NCBI RefSeq assembly: GCF_914767665.1
Contig: NC_059507.1
Span: 15,872,001-15,936,000 of the forward strand
Length of the DNA stretch: 64,000 nt
Source: Harmonia axyridis
Lineage: Eukaryota; Arthropoda; Insecta; Coleoptera; Coccinellidae
Direction: 5' to 3'
In this document: one piece after another, positions 32,586 through 44,202 of the stretch
How positions within the stretch are numbered: position 1 is the first letter of the stretch
Layout of the letters: every line of letters starts with the position of its first letter
Translations under genes and position numbers: made by a program
Notes under the pieces: model-generated
The model's input: only the letters and a program-made list of their open reading frames with translations
Database searches by the model: none
Told to the model about the DNA's origin: nothing

Positions 32586-33358
32586 AATAAATGATTGAGG
32601 AAACGTGGAATGTAATGAACAATAAACGTGCTCAACTGAATTCTTATGAATGAATGATGAAATATATGAATTGAATTCAGGTTTCAGATTTTTTTGCTGA
32701 CTTTCGACTTCATAAAATGCTTGAACAGTTCGTTTTTCTTCTTTGGTATGATTAAATAAAAAATGAACCATTATTTTATTTGGAATAGATGTTGCAGACA
32801 TTCTCGATGCAAATATGTTCAAGATTAGTGGATTTGATAAAAAAATCATTTGTGAAATTCGTTGAAATTAAAAAAAAAATTATTCCATTCTTCCTGGAAT
32901 CCCGATTTTTCGAGAAGGCAGATAATGCCGCCCTGCATTATTTGCACGCCCCCCTAGAGTGGTCCCTGCGGTTTCAGGTTCTTCTGCTCAGTTTTGACTT
33001 CTAAAAAAGCTTGAACGTTTTGTTTTTTTTTCTTCGAAATTATCGAGTAGAACAATCAGATGAACTATTATATTGAATTCGAATGCGCCCACTACCATCT
33101 TCATCAATTTTATATGAAAACTATTATAATATAATGGAATGTGCTATGAAATGATAAAACTTCTTATATTTCTTAAGAAGAATAAGTTGGAAATTGTGAA
33201 ATCAACATTCTGATTGGAGAATTGAAAAGAAGAATAATCCAGAAGCCGCTCCAAGTGGCAATAAAATTCGGCAATGTTTAGCAAAGTGAACGCCGACTGA
33301 TGAGTGCATGTTTTATTTTTAAGCGTCAATAACTTGAGAACAGCTCTATATGAGATAG
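32586..33358. repeat. Pair of diverged direct repeats
   Basis: About 100 bases at 32680-32790 (GGTTTCAGATTTTTTTGCTG, then CTTGAACAGTTCGTTTTTCT) return at 32970-33080 with changes. No gene. Confidence 0.5.
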
Positions 33359-34559
33359 TTGGTGAATTTGAAGAAATTCTTCAGATACTTGACGCCGATA
33401 CTGAGAGCAATTTGACTCAGAAATAATTTTTAATCAAAATACATCCGAGATGATAAACCGGATAAGAAAAAAAATATACAGGACAATATTCTGCATGAAA
33501 TAATCATTCCGAGATACGGGGTGTCAAAAGATTCTTTTGAAAATTTGCTGGCTATTAATTGCAAGGCGTGGAAATGCGGGGTACAGGGGGCAAATAGTTG
33601 AAGTTTTCATCATGTGATACGCTAATTTTGAATGCAAATCTACAGAATGTTATTTTTTCTGGAAGAGTGTTCACCCTTTATCTCGAAAATAAAGCGTTTG
33701 CTTTTATTCTTAAAATTATTCAAGGCATCTCTTATTTCTCTTCCTACCTCCAATTCTGTATAACACTGTTATAATACTGTATAAAGGTAGAACAATCGAA
33801 TCGGTAATCGAAAAAATGCTATTATTTCAGGTTATTTTCATTTATAAACCTTTCTTTCTCACATTTCAGATATGAGTAGATAACCGTTGTCATTAAAATT
33901 TTTTTTTCGATTAACACCCCTCCCCCAAAAAAAAAAGATTTATGCCCTTGATCCAACGCTTTTTCATAGATATTTTTCATTATTTTACTCGAAGTTCAGC
34001 TGAAAAAAATTGTCTTGATATAATAAACACAACCAAGTGTACCCAAGTAGTGTCCTTCATCAAAAATACTTAATTACAATCCAAAATGGCAATTTTCAGT
34101 ACAAAAAACGTAAAATTGCAAATTTCAAAATGGAAATTGTAAAAAGATGAGCAATTATCACCAAAATCAAGATCCATATTTAAACTCTCAACACCCGGTA
34201 TTGCGGAGTATTTTGGTATTTTGAAGTTAAGAATCTACAATTCAGAGATTGGAATCACCTTGTATATCGGCACCAAATCATGGAAGGGGAATTCTGAAGA
34301 AAATTGGTCTATTTCGTATAAAAGCGATCTTTTATCGTGTATCAAAACACAAAATTTCAAACGAAGGTAACTCCAAAACCATCAAAAGGAGTTGGCTTAT
34401 ATGAATTCAGTAGAGATATTCGGACGCCTAATCTACCTCTAAAGATCCAGGTCTGTACCACATACCGTTCAAGTGCAAAATTCGCACTATTCCTATAATC
34501 GAATAAAATGAAATTCCTCCATCAAAGTACCACAACATCTCAAAATAGACTCATAGGCG
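33359..34559. other. No gene recognised
   Basis: Holds the second copy of the 30.4-kb short repeat, GAGATACGGGGTGT near 33514 (also at 40.6 kb, in a foldback arm), and AT-rich filler. Confidence 0.4.
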
Positions 34560-35030
34560 ACTAGGATATCTCTAGACGAAACCGAGAGTCCTGTTTCTCA
34601 TGTACGCGTCTCCCAAATTAGCCTTCCACAATTGCCAGATGGAAATAATCGCAGAGACAGAAGGTTACAGAGTGGCACCGAATGCTAGAAACATGTCAAA
34701 TCCCGCGAAGGGAAAAAACCGACGTAAAAACTCATCTGTGAGCATATGGTAAGTCTGAAGTGGTACGGAGGCGTTCTGCAGGTGCCCTCGGTTCCCATAA
34801 CCCTTTTACCGACCCAGTTTTATACCTAATGAATCCCACCAGGAAGGGATGTTGGGGTTGAAGATGCAGTTCGCACAGATTGCCTCTAATATCTGATGTC
34901 TGATTGCTGGCCAGGTAGTGGAAGAAATAATGGGAGAAAAGGGTTAATTGAATTATGGAACGATTTTTGTTTGATTCGGATTGGCGTGACCCAGATTTTT
35001 GACGGATTAAAATCCACCTTGTTATTTGGC
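34560..35030. promoter_or_regulatory. GC-elevated island
   Basis: Repeat-free block with CpGs. The 100-codon minus frame (34732-35034) overlaps other frames and has no domain. Candidate enhancer or non-coding exon. It is bounded on the right by a transposon end (CACCCTGTACAGAGTG). Confidence 0.25.
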
Positions 35031-35035
35031 TCACC

Positions 35036-35151
35036 CTGTACAGAGTGTTCTACAAGCTCTGTGAAAAGCTTCGACATATGATAGCTGCACCCATTCTGAT
35101 AACAGGTCCGATTCGTTTTATTTTAGAAGTTACAGGAATTTGAAATACATC
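35036..35151. repeat. Truncated copy of the GTTCTACAAGCT element
   Basis: GTTCTACAAGCTCTGTGA through TAGCTGCACCCATTCTGAT and CCGATTCGTTTT matches the left part of the element at 35685-36202. It is cut off where mariner sequence begins. Confidence 0.7.
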
Positions 35152-35370
35152 GGCGTACAACTTTGCTTCTGCCGTTTTTCCCAAAATTCGAGGCTTTATT
35201 GTGAAAAACTGGTTAAACATTTATGATTGTCGGTAGCCACTACTTTCTCCCATCTTTCGAGTTGCCTACGAATACCTCGTGAAGCGATCCACGACTAGAT
35301 CCAATTTTTTATTATTTCATAAGACTGGAAAAGTATGGTCTGTCAGGTCGCGTGCCATTGATCGAAACAA
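35152..35370 (-). pseudogene. Mariner 3'-end fragment
   Basis: The minus strand reads a C-terminal mariner transposase (SYEEVKNWI-like, then a KMGESSG/ERWEK-like segment and CAG..ATTTAA) and the 3' untranslated region and end (CCTCGAATTTTGGG, then GCAGAAGCAAAGTTGTACGC). It corresponds closely to 7745-7950 of the 6.9-kb relic. Only the last quarter of the gene is present. Confidence 0.78.
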
Positions 35371-35684
35371 GTGAAGTTCCTCCTCCTTTGTAATGTTTAT
35401 TTTCGTGTGGCTGAGAGACTGTCTTGTGGTCAGAAGATCCTATAGGGTTGTCTGACCGCCAGTATGTGCCAGTTCATTTAGCGTTATCCAGGGTGCACCA
35501 CGAGGCTAGCTCCACACCCCAGTTTACTGTGTTTAAAGTGCCATACAATAAATAAATGTAATGTTTATACGAGCTCCTGTGAGATTCCTTTTGAGATAAT
35601 TTTGAGCAGACATACAGATAAGTTTTTGCACTTGAGACAGGGGATCCTTGTCCAGGGGCATGAATTGTGTTAATTTGGGTCCAT
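35371..35684. other. No gene recognised
   Basis: Moderately GC-balanced. The 150-codon minus frame at 35474-35926 spans this and the neighbouring repeat, so it is a chance frame. Confidence 0.4.
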
Positions 35685-36202
35685 ATAGGCTGTTCTACAA
35701 GCTTTATGACAAATTTTGACAGATAATAGCTGCACTCATTCTTAATTTTTTTGCTATGAACGTAGATCCGTTTCTCGTTTTGGAAGTAAAAGAATTTGAA
35801 AAAATATTTTTTCTTATTGAAGTCAATAAAATGTTCGAACTTTGAACATTCTATCAAACTTTCCTCAACAAGAAGACAATAAAAATTTTTCGAAAAGTCC
35901 ATATTTGGCTTAAAAGCAAGCCCCACTACGACGAACTGAAGATTCGTTGCTGAAATTGTTTTGGCCTAATGACTTATGGATATTGCAATGCTCAAAAATG
36001 TTCATTATGATTGTTGTTGCTAACCACCTTAGTGAAACAAGCCTTGCCAGATCACATGACAAACGAAATAACATCAACTGGTATTTTCGTTAGTGGGCCT
36101 ATTTTACTTTCAAACATGAACATAAATTATCAACGAAACCGAAAAAAATGTTCAGATTGAGCTCAACTGTCATCTTCCGTAAAGCTTGTTGAACACTATG
36201 TA
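35685..36202. mobile_element. Non-autonomous DNA element, about 520 bp
   Basis: Ends are inverted: GCTGTTCTACAAGCTTTATG at the left and, reversed, GTGTTCAACAAGCTTTACGG at the right. A truncated relative lies at 35036. It has no transposase. Confidence 0.6.
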
Positions 36203-37239
36203 GAGCGATAAGGGAAATGATTTGTATTTATACTTTTTCATCATCAAATATTATTCATTTGTGAAATTTGTTTCTTTTTTCGAAAGATTACATTTTTTCC
36301 ACCAAATTCTTGAAAAGTCAAAAGTTACGATCATAGAAAAGTTTAATTCTGCCACATACCAATTTAACTTATATTCGATTCATCACCGTCAACAATTGTT
36401 ATAATTATACTTAGGTTTAAATGTGTCATTAGTCGTTCTGTCGTAGGTAAAATCACAAACGGGTTTTTTAACGGATAAACTTTGATTTTTTACGAAAACT
36501 GATTCGATGAAAGAAATCTAGCCTGCATTGAAAATTTAAAGTTTATCCATTTCAAAGTCGGGTGCTTTTTGTCTAGATGAATTCATGAAACCATATACAT
36601 AGATTAATTTCTCGAAATTGTAATCGCAAATTTAATAGTAATATAATTTTTGGTGAATAAACTTATTATTATTATTATTATTATTATATTATTATTATTA
36701 TATTGTTGTGCTTAGCGACGAAAAACATGGTTCACTTTGATTTGAGCTAGAGAGGTTTTTTAATAGACATTTTGGTATTTGAATGAATGAAAAAATTAAT
36801 AAATATATAGAATTTCACTAATTATCGGTTATAATTTTTGTGAAATTAAGTTTTTTCATTTAGGAGACGTCAATAAGTATTTTAGGCTTCGATAAAATCA
36901 CTTACTGATGTCTTTGATCTAGCAAACAGTTGACAAGACCTACCGTTTTGGCAACAGATACTAGAAATCTCACAAAAAGTACATTTTTGTAGGCTCATAT
37001 ATAAAAACACGTCTAGAAAATCAAACTTCTACATTATGCCTAAATAAAGTCAAACATTTTTGGCGTTTGAGGAAAAAACAGGTGTACCTTTGCCCAATTT
37101 ATCATCGTATCAACTTCACTACTTGTGAAAGAAAGATATATTATATGCACTTCCTTCCGATAAGATAGTCCTTCGGATATCTATCTATACACAAAAAAAA
37201 CAGCGGTTCGGAAACCTAGAAAGTGACAGCGCGATTGCC
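36203..37239. repeat. AT-rich stretch with (TTA)n microsatellite
   Basis: A TTA microsatellite with one interruption runs about 36661-36702. The rest has no supported gene. Confidence 0.7.
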
Positions 37240-37600
37240 AATTTTCAACGTCTGTAATTTTAGGGGAACCGAGGGGTTCTACCAGAAGCCTTCCCTGGTA
37301 AATGGATAGATAGACATCGGCGCAAGAGAAAGAAGAGGGCAAACTCGGTGTAATGAACGGAAGTGGAGGCTATAACAGGCTTGACTTCCGCTGCCTTGTG
37401 TAAGTCTATTATATAAATCGTCTGCCATATTCTAGACCCGCTCACTGTTTTAGTTTGACGATGCAAATTTTCTATATCCCCTCGTATACGTTTGTGACCG
37501 TTAGAACAATAGATTTTGGGTGTATCCGGAAATTGCAGTAGGGTTTTTTCTAGTTTGTGAATCCACGAAATCTTTAAGTTAATCAAACTTTAATTTAGTC
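37240..37600. promoter_or_regulatory. GC-elevated island
   Basis: Repeat-free; a 108-codon minus frame (37260-37586) has no recognisable domain. Candidate regulatory block. Confidence 0.25.
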
Positions 37601-37859
37601 ATATTGCAACTCAATTTACCAGTTGAAATTGTATAGTATGTTTCCAGTTGGTTTGACTAAGTAAAAAATTAAGAAAACACTCCAATGAAATCAGGAGCTC
37701 CTGAGCGCTGTTGTGACCACAGAGGTGGGTCTAGATATAATTTAAATTTTTTTCGTTATTCATCTTGAGTTTTGTCTGCTTTTTGGATACGATACCCACA
37801 CGAAAATTTGCACGAAACTTCAAATAGTTTTTCTTTATATATATTATATAACTCAATAA
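37601..37859. other. No gene recognised
   Basis: AT-rich spacer. Confidence 0.4.
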
Positions 37860-38350
37860 GGCCATAATTCTTGTACGAAGATTTTTTGAAGAAAATCCTT
37901 GCACCCGTCGATTTTTATTTTCGAAAGCTTATTACGTTATGCAATTTTTTTTATTTGATATCATATTTCTCACCCCCACTCCTTATCCCCTATTTTTTTC
38001 CAATGGGAATTTGTATATGGATTGTGATATATTAAATGAACAGCCAATTAATTTTCCATACAGCGATGTCATTTAAATGAAAATTAGTTATGCCGTTTTT
38101 TTTATTGAAAAAATAAACAATTTGTGTTTGGAAAGCCATTATTTTTGTACAAATAGTTATTTAGAAAGATCCTCCAAGCCGTTCTTTGGGCCTTTCATTT
38201 GATATATCACAATTCATGTATCTATTCCTATTTTAAAAAAAAGGTTGTGGGAGTTAGAAATATCAAATTAAAAAATTGCATAGCGTACCTTGCTTTTGAA
38301 GATAAAGATCGACGGGTGCTGAGATTTTCCTTTATAATTTTTCGTAAATC
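37860..38350. mobile_element. Foldback MITE, family with 51.1 kb, copy 1
   Basis: Left arm (GAAAATCCTTGCACCCGTCG, ATGCAATTTTTT, TTGATATC, ATTTCTCACCCCC, GGATTGTGATATATTAAATG) returns inverted after about 38150. A related element with the same order of blocks lies at 51130-51570. No open frame. Confidence 0.75.
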
Positions 38351-39240
38351 AATTATGGGCTTTTCAATTATATATTTGACACTCTGTAGACAAGCCAAAT
38401 CTCAACCCGATCGAATGTTCAGTATTTAATATATAGTAATTTTTCCAATATTATTCTTGATAGGTCGATGGCCATTTGATTATATTAATAACGAACAGTT
38501 ACCTGCCTATCTATCTATTCTTGAATTTTCTGTGGTTCTGATAATTTAAAAGCTTCAAATTTTGCACGGAACTTCGTTTATTATGTCAAAACCTGAAATA
38601 TCAGTTCCGTCAATTTTGTTATCAAACAAATTTTGAGTATTTTTCGATATTCTTCTTGAATTTTCTATGATTCTGGTTATGCTATCAACACAAATATTGG
38701 CACGAAGTTATTCTATAGACCGGTAAAATCTCAATCCGATCGGAAATATTGAGTATATAGATTTTTTTTAATTAATATATAAAATTTGGAGTACACACAT
38801 AAATATGTACACAATTTCAAGTATACTTGAATTTTCTACGATTCTATTCTGATTATGTGATATGGTTTTCATAATGAAATTAACAAATAATTTCGCACGA
38901 GGCTTTGAATTGTCATTTTATTTCAAAATGTAAATTATCATCTCTAACTAGTTTTGAAATCAACAGTAACACAAAACTTCGGACTGCTATAATTACTCAT
39001 CACTTAGTCAAATTTTGTTCATTTACCAACTCAACCTCGGCATTTGAGATCCTAATCTACTCTGAAAATTTCAAATTCGAAAATTACAAACTAAATGACA
39101 ATATCATACATTGACCTGCCGGGAAACGAGCGCTCATAAAATGAGAAAAGTACAGAAGAGCTTTTGCACGCTTGTTGAAATTCGTATTGATGCCATTTTT
39201 TCATATAATGAACCTTCAAACTTCAATACTTTAGGTTATA
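38351..39240. repeat. Dispersed ATTCTTCTTGAATTTTCT repeats
   Basis: The 18-mer or close variants occur near 38513, 38655 and 38820, each followed by a GATTCTG/GGTTCTG-type segment, the same family as at 16.4-16.6 kb. No gene; 5' flank of the ABHD11 gene at the right. Confidence 0.6.
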
Positions 39241-39250
39241 CAGTTAGTTT

Positions 39251-39256
39251 TATATA
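39251..39256 (+). promoter_or_regulatory. TATA-like box upstream of ABHD11
   Basis: TATATA lies 59 bases before the start codon, with CAGTTAG just upstream. In such AT-rich DNA this may be chance. Confidence 0.25.
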
Positions 39257-39314
39257 GTTATAGAGAACGGAAAAATATTCTGCCAAAAAACCACATGAAT
39301 CTCTATGAGAAATA

Positions 39315-40241
39315 TTGACGTTGACCATGATCTGCTGTCAAATATCAAACCTCAAACGGCTCAAAACATCTAACTTGCGAAACTTCTCCATAAATCCAGA
39401 CAACAAATACCAAGACCACGTCAATTTAGCCTACGCCACCTATGAGTCAACAGATTCAGAAAAGAAAGCTCCACCCTTAATATTACTCCATGGCTTACTC
39501 GGCTCAAAGTCTAACTGGTCCACCCTCTGCAAAATATACCAAACGAAGACAACACCCAACAGGAAAATCGTGGCTGTAGATGCCAGAAACCATGGGGAGA
39601 GTCCGCATCATCGTGAACACACTTATGAAGCCTTAAGCTTGGATTTGAAGGCCTTACTTAGTACTTTGGATATCGATAAAGCCAGCATTCTGGGCCATTC
39701 TATGGGTGGCGGAACTGCCATGTTTTTCTCACTAAGACACCCTGAAATCGTGGAGAAATTGATAGTATGTGATTTTTCACCGATCTCCAACAACCTAGGC
39801 GATCTGAGAGGTTATCTAGAAGCTATGGAAAGGGTCAAAATACCAAGAGGTCTCTCTATGTCAAAAGCTAGAGCTGCTGCTGAATTTCAACTCGAACAGT
39901 TGGGTATAAGGCACAGGACGAGGAGAAAATTCCTGACCACTAACGTGGTGCTCAATTCAGATGGTTCCTTTGGGTGGAGAGTAAACTTACCTGCTTTATC
40001 TAGAAGTTGTAGTAACTTAAGCAGAATTAATATCGAAGAAGGACAAACGTACGAAGGACCAACTCTCTTCGTTGGTGGAAATAATTCTGGGTATTTGAAA
40101 CCAAGGGAGCTTCCCAGAATCAAGAGAATTTTTCCAAATTCCAAGTTTAAATTTATCGAAGGAGCTGGCCATTGGGTGCATTTTGATAGGAGGAAGGAGT
40201 TCGCTGAGATCACAGTGAAATTTCTCAATGGAAAAGTATGA
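39315..40241 (+). CDS. Abhd11: ABHD11-like alpha/beta hydrolase, single exon
   Basis: Complete 308-codon gene. The first ~27 residues are basic with hydroxylated residues and no acid, consistent with a mitochondrial presequence; ABHD11 is known as a mitochondrial serine hydrolase that stabilises 2-oxoglutarate dehydrogenase and acts on acylglycerols in vitro. Hydrolase landmarks: oxyanion-hole segment LLHGLLGSKSNW (57-68), VDARNHGESPH (88-98), nucleophile elbow GHSMGGG with Ser129, VCDFSP (151-156), GGNNSGY (254-260), and catalytic His286 in GAGHWVHFDRR. Length (about 300) is normal for the family. The first ATG is used because it gives the presequence; a second Met at residue 5 is an alternative. 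No intron interrupts the conserved domain, whereas animal orthologues usually have introns, so a retrocopy is possible. Flanks are transposon-rich and no partner gene is near. No frame defects. Confidence 0.92.
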   Translation: MTLTMICCQISNLKRLKTSNLRNFSINPDNKYQDHVNLAYATYESTDSEKKAPPLILLHGLLGSKSNWSTLCKIYQTKTTPNRKIVAVDARNHGESPHHREHTYEALSLDLKALLSTLDIDKASILGHSMGGGTAMFFSLRHPEIVEKLIVCDFSPISNNLGDLRGYLEAMERVKIPRGLSMSKARAAAEFQLEQLGIRHRTRRKFLTTNVVLNSDGSFGWRVNLPALSRSCSNLSRINIEEGQTYEGPTLFVGGNNSGYLKPRELPRIKRIFPNSKFKFIEGAGHWVHFDRRKEFAEITVKFLNGKV

Positions 40242-40398
40242 TATTCGTTATAACCATCCAAGGTCCAACATCCGATAATTCTGCAGTACTGTGGTCCCAA
40301 ATTGTATGAACTGTTTCACGAAAACGAAAATACAACTGGTTGAGTAATAACGCTTTGGCCGTAATGTGTATATCAAAAATACTTGGTGATATATCTGA

Positions 40399-40404
40399 AA
40401 TAAA
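40399..40404 (+). terminator. Polyadenylation signal of ABHD11
   Basis: AATAAA 158 bases after the stop codon, followed by a short A-run. The A-run could also be the remnant of a retrocopy tail. Confidence 0.5.
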
Positions 40405-41044
40405 AAAACAACTTATTATTATTTTTTGGCTTCATTTTGGGTGAAATCTGTGGATAGGTTTCAGAGTTATAAAATAATAATACCTCTACAGGGTGTAAGT
40501 GAATAAATGCGACAGGAGGTAATTCGTTATGGAAAAATAATTACATTCTGCTATATAATTTTTGTTCGTGAATATGTCGTATTCTGAGATACGGGGTGTT
40601 TACATCTTTCTTGAAAATTGGCTATTTATTTATTGCTCTGAAACATACGAGATATTCAAATAAAATTTGGTGGGTTGAAAGAGGTAGTTATTGCGCATTT
40701 ATTGACTTTTAATTAAAAATTATATGTTCTTCATTGACACGCATATACGGAAAATGATTCCTTTTTTTGAAAAAAAGAGTGATTTACTTCCTTTTTTGAT
40801 ACATAAAGGGGTAACCAACCAAATTAAAAGTAATATATTATTCTGAACACCCTGTGGAGTGATTCGTTGACTGACGAGATTTGTACCTCCTCTTTTCTGA
40901 ACGTTCTCCATTTTCATTTATTGCGATATAATTTAATTTTGAGAGTAATATCAGTACTTCATATGGTACCGTTGTCGAACAAGAAATTAATGTTTTGAAT
41001 CGCCAAGCTATTAAAGTTTTTCAATTGATACTCTTAACCAAAAG

Positions 41045-41420
41045 TGTACATAAATTCCATGAAAAAGTTCATTGTATTAATGAATTCAGTCATCATTTTC
41101 CAACCGATGAACAGAAATAGTAAAACAAGTCGTTCATCATATTGATAAATCGTTTTCATTGAATCAAGCAACAAACATTATACCAATGAAATGTTCATTA
41201 AACAATGTTCGGTTCATTATTCGATCGGTTGTATTTTGTTCTATACTGTTCATTGAAATGGTCCGAAGCAGTTAATTTAATGTACGACTTTATGCATCTA
41301 ATAATGAACAGTGAATGATATAGTTCTTTTATTTAATCAATATTTTATCGAAACAACGAACATTTAATATCAAAATCAGAATCGTCATATTGAGGAACCT
41401 GGATTCATAATATCAAAGAA
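41045..41420 (+). repeat. TTCAT-rich repeat family, copy B
   Basis: Direct counterpart of 25865-26255 with the same block order (GTACATAAATTC, GATGAACAGAAA, GGTTCATTATTCGATCGG, AATGTACGACTTTATGCA). Confidence 0.75.
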
Positions 41421-41446
41421 AAAAGATACATAGAGGGTGTATATAA

Positions 41447-42115
41447 ATAGTTGCGAAAATATTTAGGTGGTGAATCCTTGTCAAAGAATATGGTGGGTCT
41501 TTCATATGAACTTTTTTTTTGAGCCGCCCTGCTTAGTTACAACCCGCTAAAGATGCCGCTCTAAAAGTAGTTCTTGATATTTTTCTTAAAAACCAAGGAA
41601 ATGAAATTAAACTGACATTTTATGCATTAAAAAAAAATTTGGTGGTGTTCGTCTATGATTCCAAGGGGTAGAAAAAGTCACCCCTCAATCTTGCTTCGCA
41701 ATAACACTTTCTATATTCATATTTCACATATAATTATTTACATATTTTACACTAATTAATTTTGGATAGGCTAATCAATTCTTAACAAGTAAGGTCTCTG
41801 CAATTTTTTGCTGAAATTCACGGTTTTTGAGAAAAAAAAATTATCAATACATAACACGCCTGAGTTGTGGAGTTTGGATTTATTTTCAACCATAAATCAT
41901 CCAATAGGCCGATGTAAAAACGATATTTTTATTGAGAACTGGTACAAACATAAAATAAATGAATTATGAACTTTTCACAAACTACTTTTCGGGCGCCACC
42001 TTTAGGAGGCTGTTACTAAGCATGAAGGGCTCAGAAATAAAGTTTACATGAAAGACTCACCCTATTTTTCGACAAGGAATCACCCCCTAAATTTTTTCGC
42101 AACTATTCATATATA
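41447..42115. mobile_element. Foldback element inside the complex
   Basis: Left arm ATAGTTGCGAAAATATTTAG, GGTGAATCCTTGTCAAAGAA and GTCTTTCAT return inverted at the right end (ATTTTTTCGCAACTATTCAT). Subterminal blocks GCTTAGTTACAACC / GGCTGTTACTAAGC and AGTAGTT / AACTACT also pair. About 670 bp, no frame. Confidence 0.75.
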
Positions 42116-42645
42116 AATATAATTACTGAAAAGAGGAAATGATGAGAAAATATGATGCAACATCTAGGTGTAACCATTTTATTTTAGTCTGTCAACGATT
42201 CACTTCACAGGGTGTTCTGAAGAAAAGATTACTTTCATTTTTCTTGTTCACTTCTATGTATAACAAAAAACAAAGGTAATTAGGACGACATTCGAACAGT
42301 TATGTTCCCAGAGAATCAAGTTATAATTCAACAAAACTGCTAAAATAAAGAGAAGTTTAATTTTTTTTTTTCATAAAAACAGCGGCTCCTACGAGAAAAA
42401 TGGATGAGAGATTTTTTGTCACAAATGGAACAAGCAATATAAAATGATTTTCAATTCGAATCACATATCTCAGTGGATATAATTTTTTCTTCAAAAAATT
42501 TGAGAGCAGTGATTAAACTTCAACACTCCGTATCTCGGAAAACGAAGTATCGTCTTAGAATAGTTATACTCATAGCAAACTGTAATTATTTTTTTATGGA
42601 GAATCACCCCTGAAGTTTGTCGCACTTATTCACTAACATCCTGTA

Positions 42646-43389
42646 TAATATAATTGAAAAACATCCTTCTGATCGAATTAAAATTCAAGAATCAATTGCA
42701 ATCAGTTATAAATGCCATGTATACGCAAAAGCTCCTGATTTCATGTCAGTGTTTTTCTTCCTTTTTGAGTTAAAACGTGGAATCGTTGAAAAAAGTTAAC
42801 CTATTTTTTACCTTGGAATTAGGGACTGGTCCTCAATTTATTCCCAATTTAATATGTAGCCATTAATTTGGCTGATTCTCACTATTAATTCCTTTATAAA
42901 ATTCTGGGTTCTCTCATCGTTTTGTCATTATTTGGTTGACCGCTTTCACTAATCTTCACTTTATGGGGGTTTAGTCGAATAGGGGTTGTTGCAATTTGGA
43001 TTTTTATGGTGTAGGCCTGAAAAGTGTACATTTCACCACCGTAAATAATGTCGGTTCTGCCGAAAAGATATAAAAAAGCTATAATTCCGATCGTTTCTGT
43101 TTATTTGGTATGTATTTGAAGGACTTTTGTAGCCTCAAAGGATTTTATTGGCTAGAAGGAACCCATTTAAATGCAAAAGTTACGGTCTTTTGTCTGGACA
43201 ATGGAAACAAAGAGGTCGTTTATATTTTCTTCTTTGAAAAAATGATTTATAGATTGGGGATTTCGAGTATCAAATTTTCTACTCAAGTATCGGAATAATG
43301 TCGGAGATTTTCTTGAAGAAAGGAACGAAGTATTATAGCAAGAAATTATTTTAATTTGAACTCTCATTATAATCCATCAAGCAACAAAT
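42646..43389. other. No gene recognised
   Basis: AT-rich, with frames of about 60 codons only and no recognisable peptide. Confidence 0.45.
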
Positions 43390-43527
43390 AGGAAAATTAT
43401 ACTGAAAAAATATTTAATATTGATTCAAATAAAAGTAAAAATTTGATAGAAATCAAATGACAGTTATTCTATTTTCACTTTTAATTATTCAATATAACAA
43501 TTGTTTCGATACACAAAATACTGTATA

Positions 43528-44078
43528 CAGGTGGGCAAATTTCGATGTTTTGGCACTGGAAATTTGAAACCAGAGGAGATGATACCCCATTCTCGTTCTT
43601 TTTTCTGAGAAACTAACAATAGTAGTGTTTATTTCTGGCCAACTTCGTTTTTTTTTTCGATTTATAAGCAAAAATTAGAAAAATGGTCATATTGACAAAA
43701 ATGAATATCTCCGCTAATACTGATGATAGAGCTTTGAAATTGAAACATCATACAGGAACTTTTTTCCTGTAGAACTCAGTGGCGTGCTCCTGTTTTTAAC
43801 AGGGTTTTTGATTAAGAACGATTCTACGTAAAAAAGTGCCATCATAATGGTAAAATTCAGAGCTCTATCCTCAGTATTAGCGGAGATATACATTTTGTTC
43901 CTTATCGCCATTTTTCCAGTTTTCGCTTATAACTCGAAAACAAAGGAAGGTGGCCAAAAATGAATACTACTATTTTTAGTTTCTCAAAAAAAGAGATCGA
44001 GAATGGGTTATCAGATTTTGTCCATCTCCTCTGGTTTAAAAGTTGTAGTGCTAAAACATCGAAATTTATCCACCTTGT
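43528..44078. mobile_element. Foldback element, about 550 bp
   Basis: Left arm (AGGTGGGCAAATTTCGATGT, CCAGAGGAGATG, GAGAAACTAA, ATCTCCGCTAATACTGA, ATAGAGCT) returns as reverse complement on the right, ending AAATTTATCCACCTTG. Arms are about 250 bases and the loop is tiny. No coding capacity. Confidence 0.85.
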
Positions 44079-44082
44079 TCTT

Positions 44083-44202
44083 GTTTCGCTACACAGTAGC
44101 TTTTTCAGATCATTTATATTTTTAAATAACTAATAATAATAATTTTTTCAAAAATGTAAAATATCTGAAAGAGCTACTTTGTGGCGAAACAATTCTTATA
44201 TC
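44083..44202. ncRNA. Head-to-head pair of hammerhead relics
   Basis: Minus strand (about 44111-44083): CTGAAAAA, then a perfect stem II GCTAC/GTAGC with loop TGT, then GAAAC. Plus strand: helix I ATAT/ATAT (44161-44164, 44198-44201), core CTGAAAGA, stem II GCTAC/GTGGC with loop TTT (44173-44185), GAAAC at 44186-44190. Both lack the CTGATGA core, so both should be inactive. Different base pairs in stem II preserve pairing, which indicates descent from folding RNAs. Confidence 0.55.

Larger units (their letters stand above)
40490..42645. mobile_element. Nested inverted-repeat complex
   Basis: Outer arms: 40490-40900 (starting CTACAGGGTGTAAGTGAATA, then AAAATAATTACATTCTGCTA, GAGATACGGGGTGT) and 42140-42645, their diverged reverse complement ending ATCCTGTATAAT. 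Inside lie a TTCAT-rich repeat (41045-41420) and a second foldback element (41447-42115). No transposase is visible. The arrangement is easiest to explain by successive insertion of foldback elements. Confidence 0.7.

Noticed and set aside
35474..35926. 150-codon minus-strand frame
   Set aside because: It crosses the boundary of a non-autonomous repeat element, so it cannot be one conserved gene.
36661..36702. Telomere-like or regulatory tandem repeat
   Set aside because: It is a plain TTA microsatellite.
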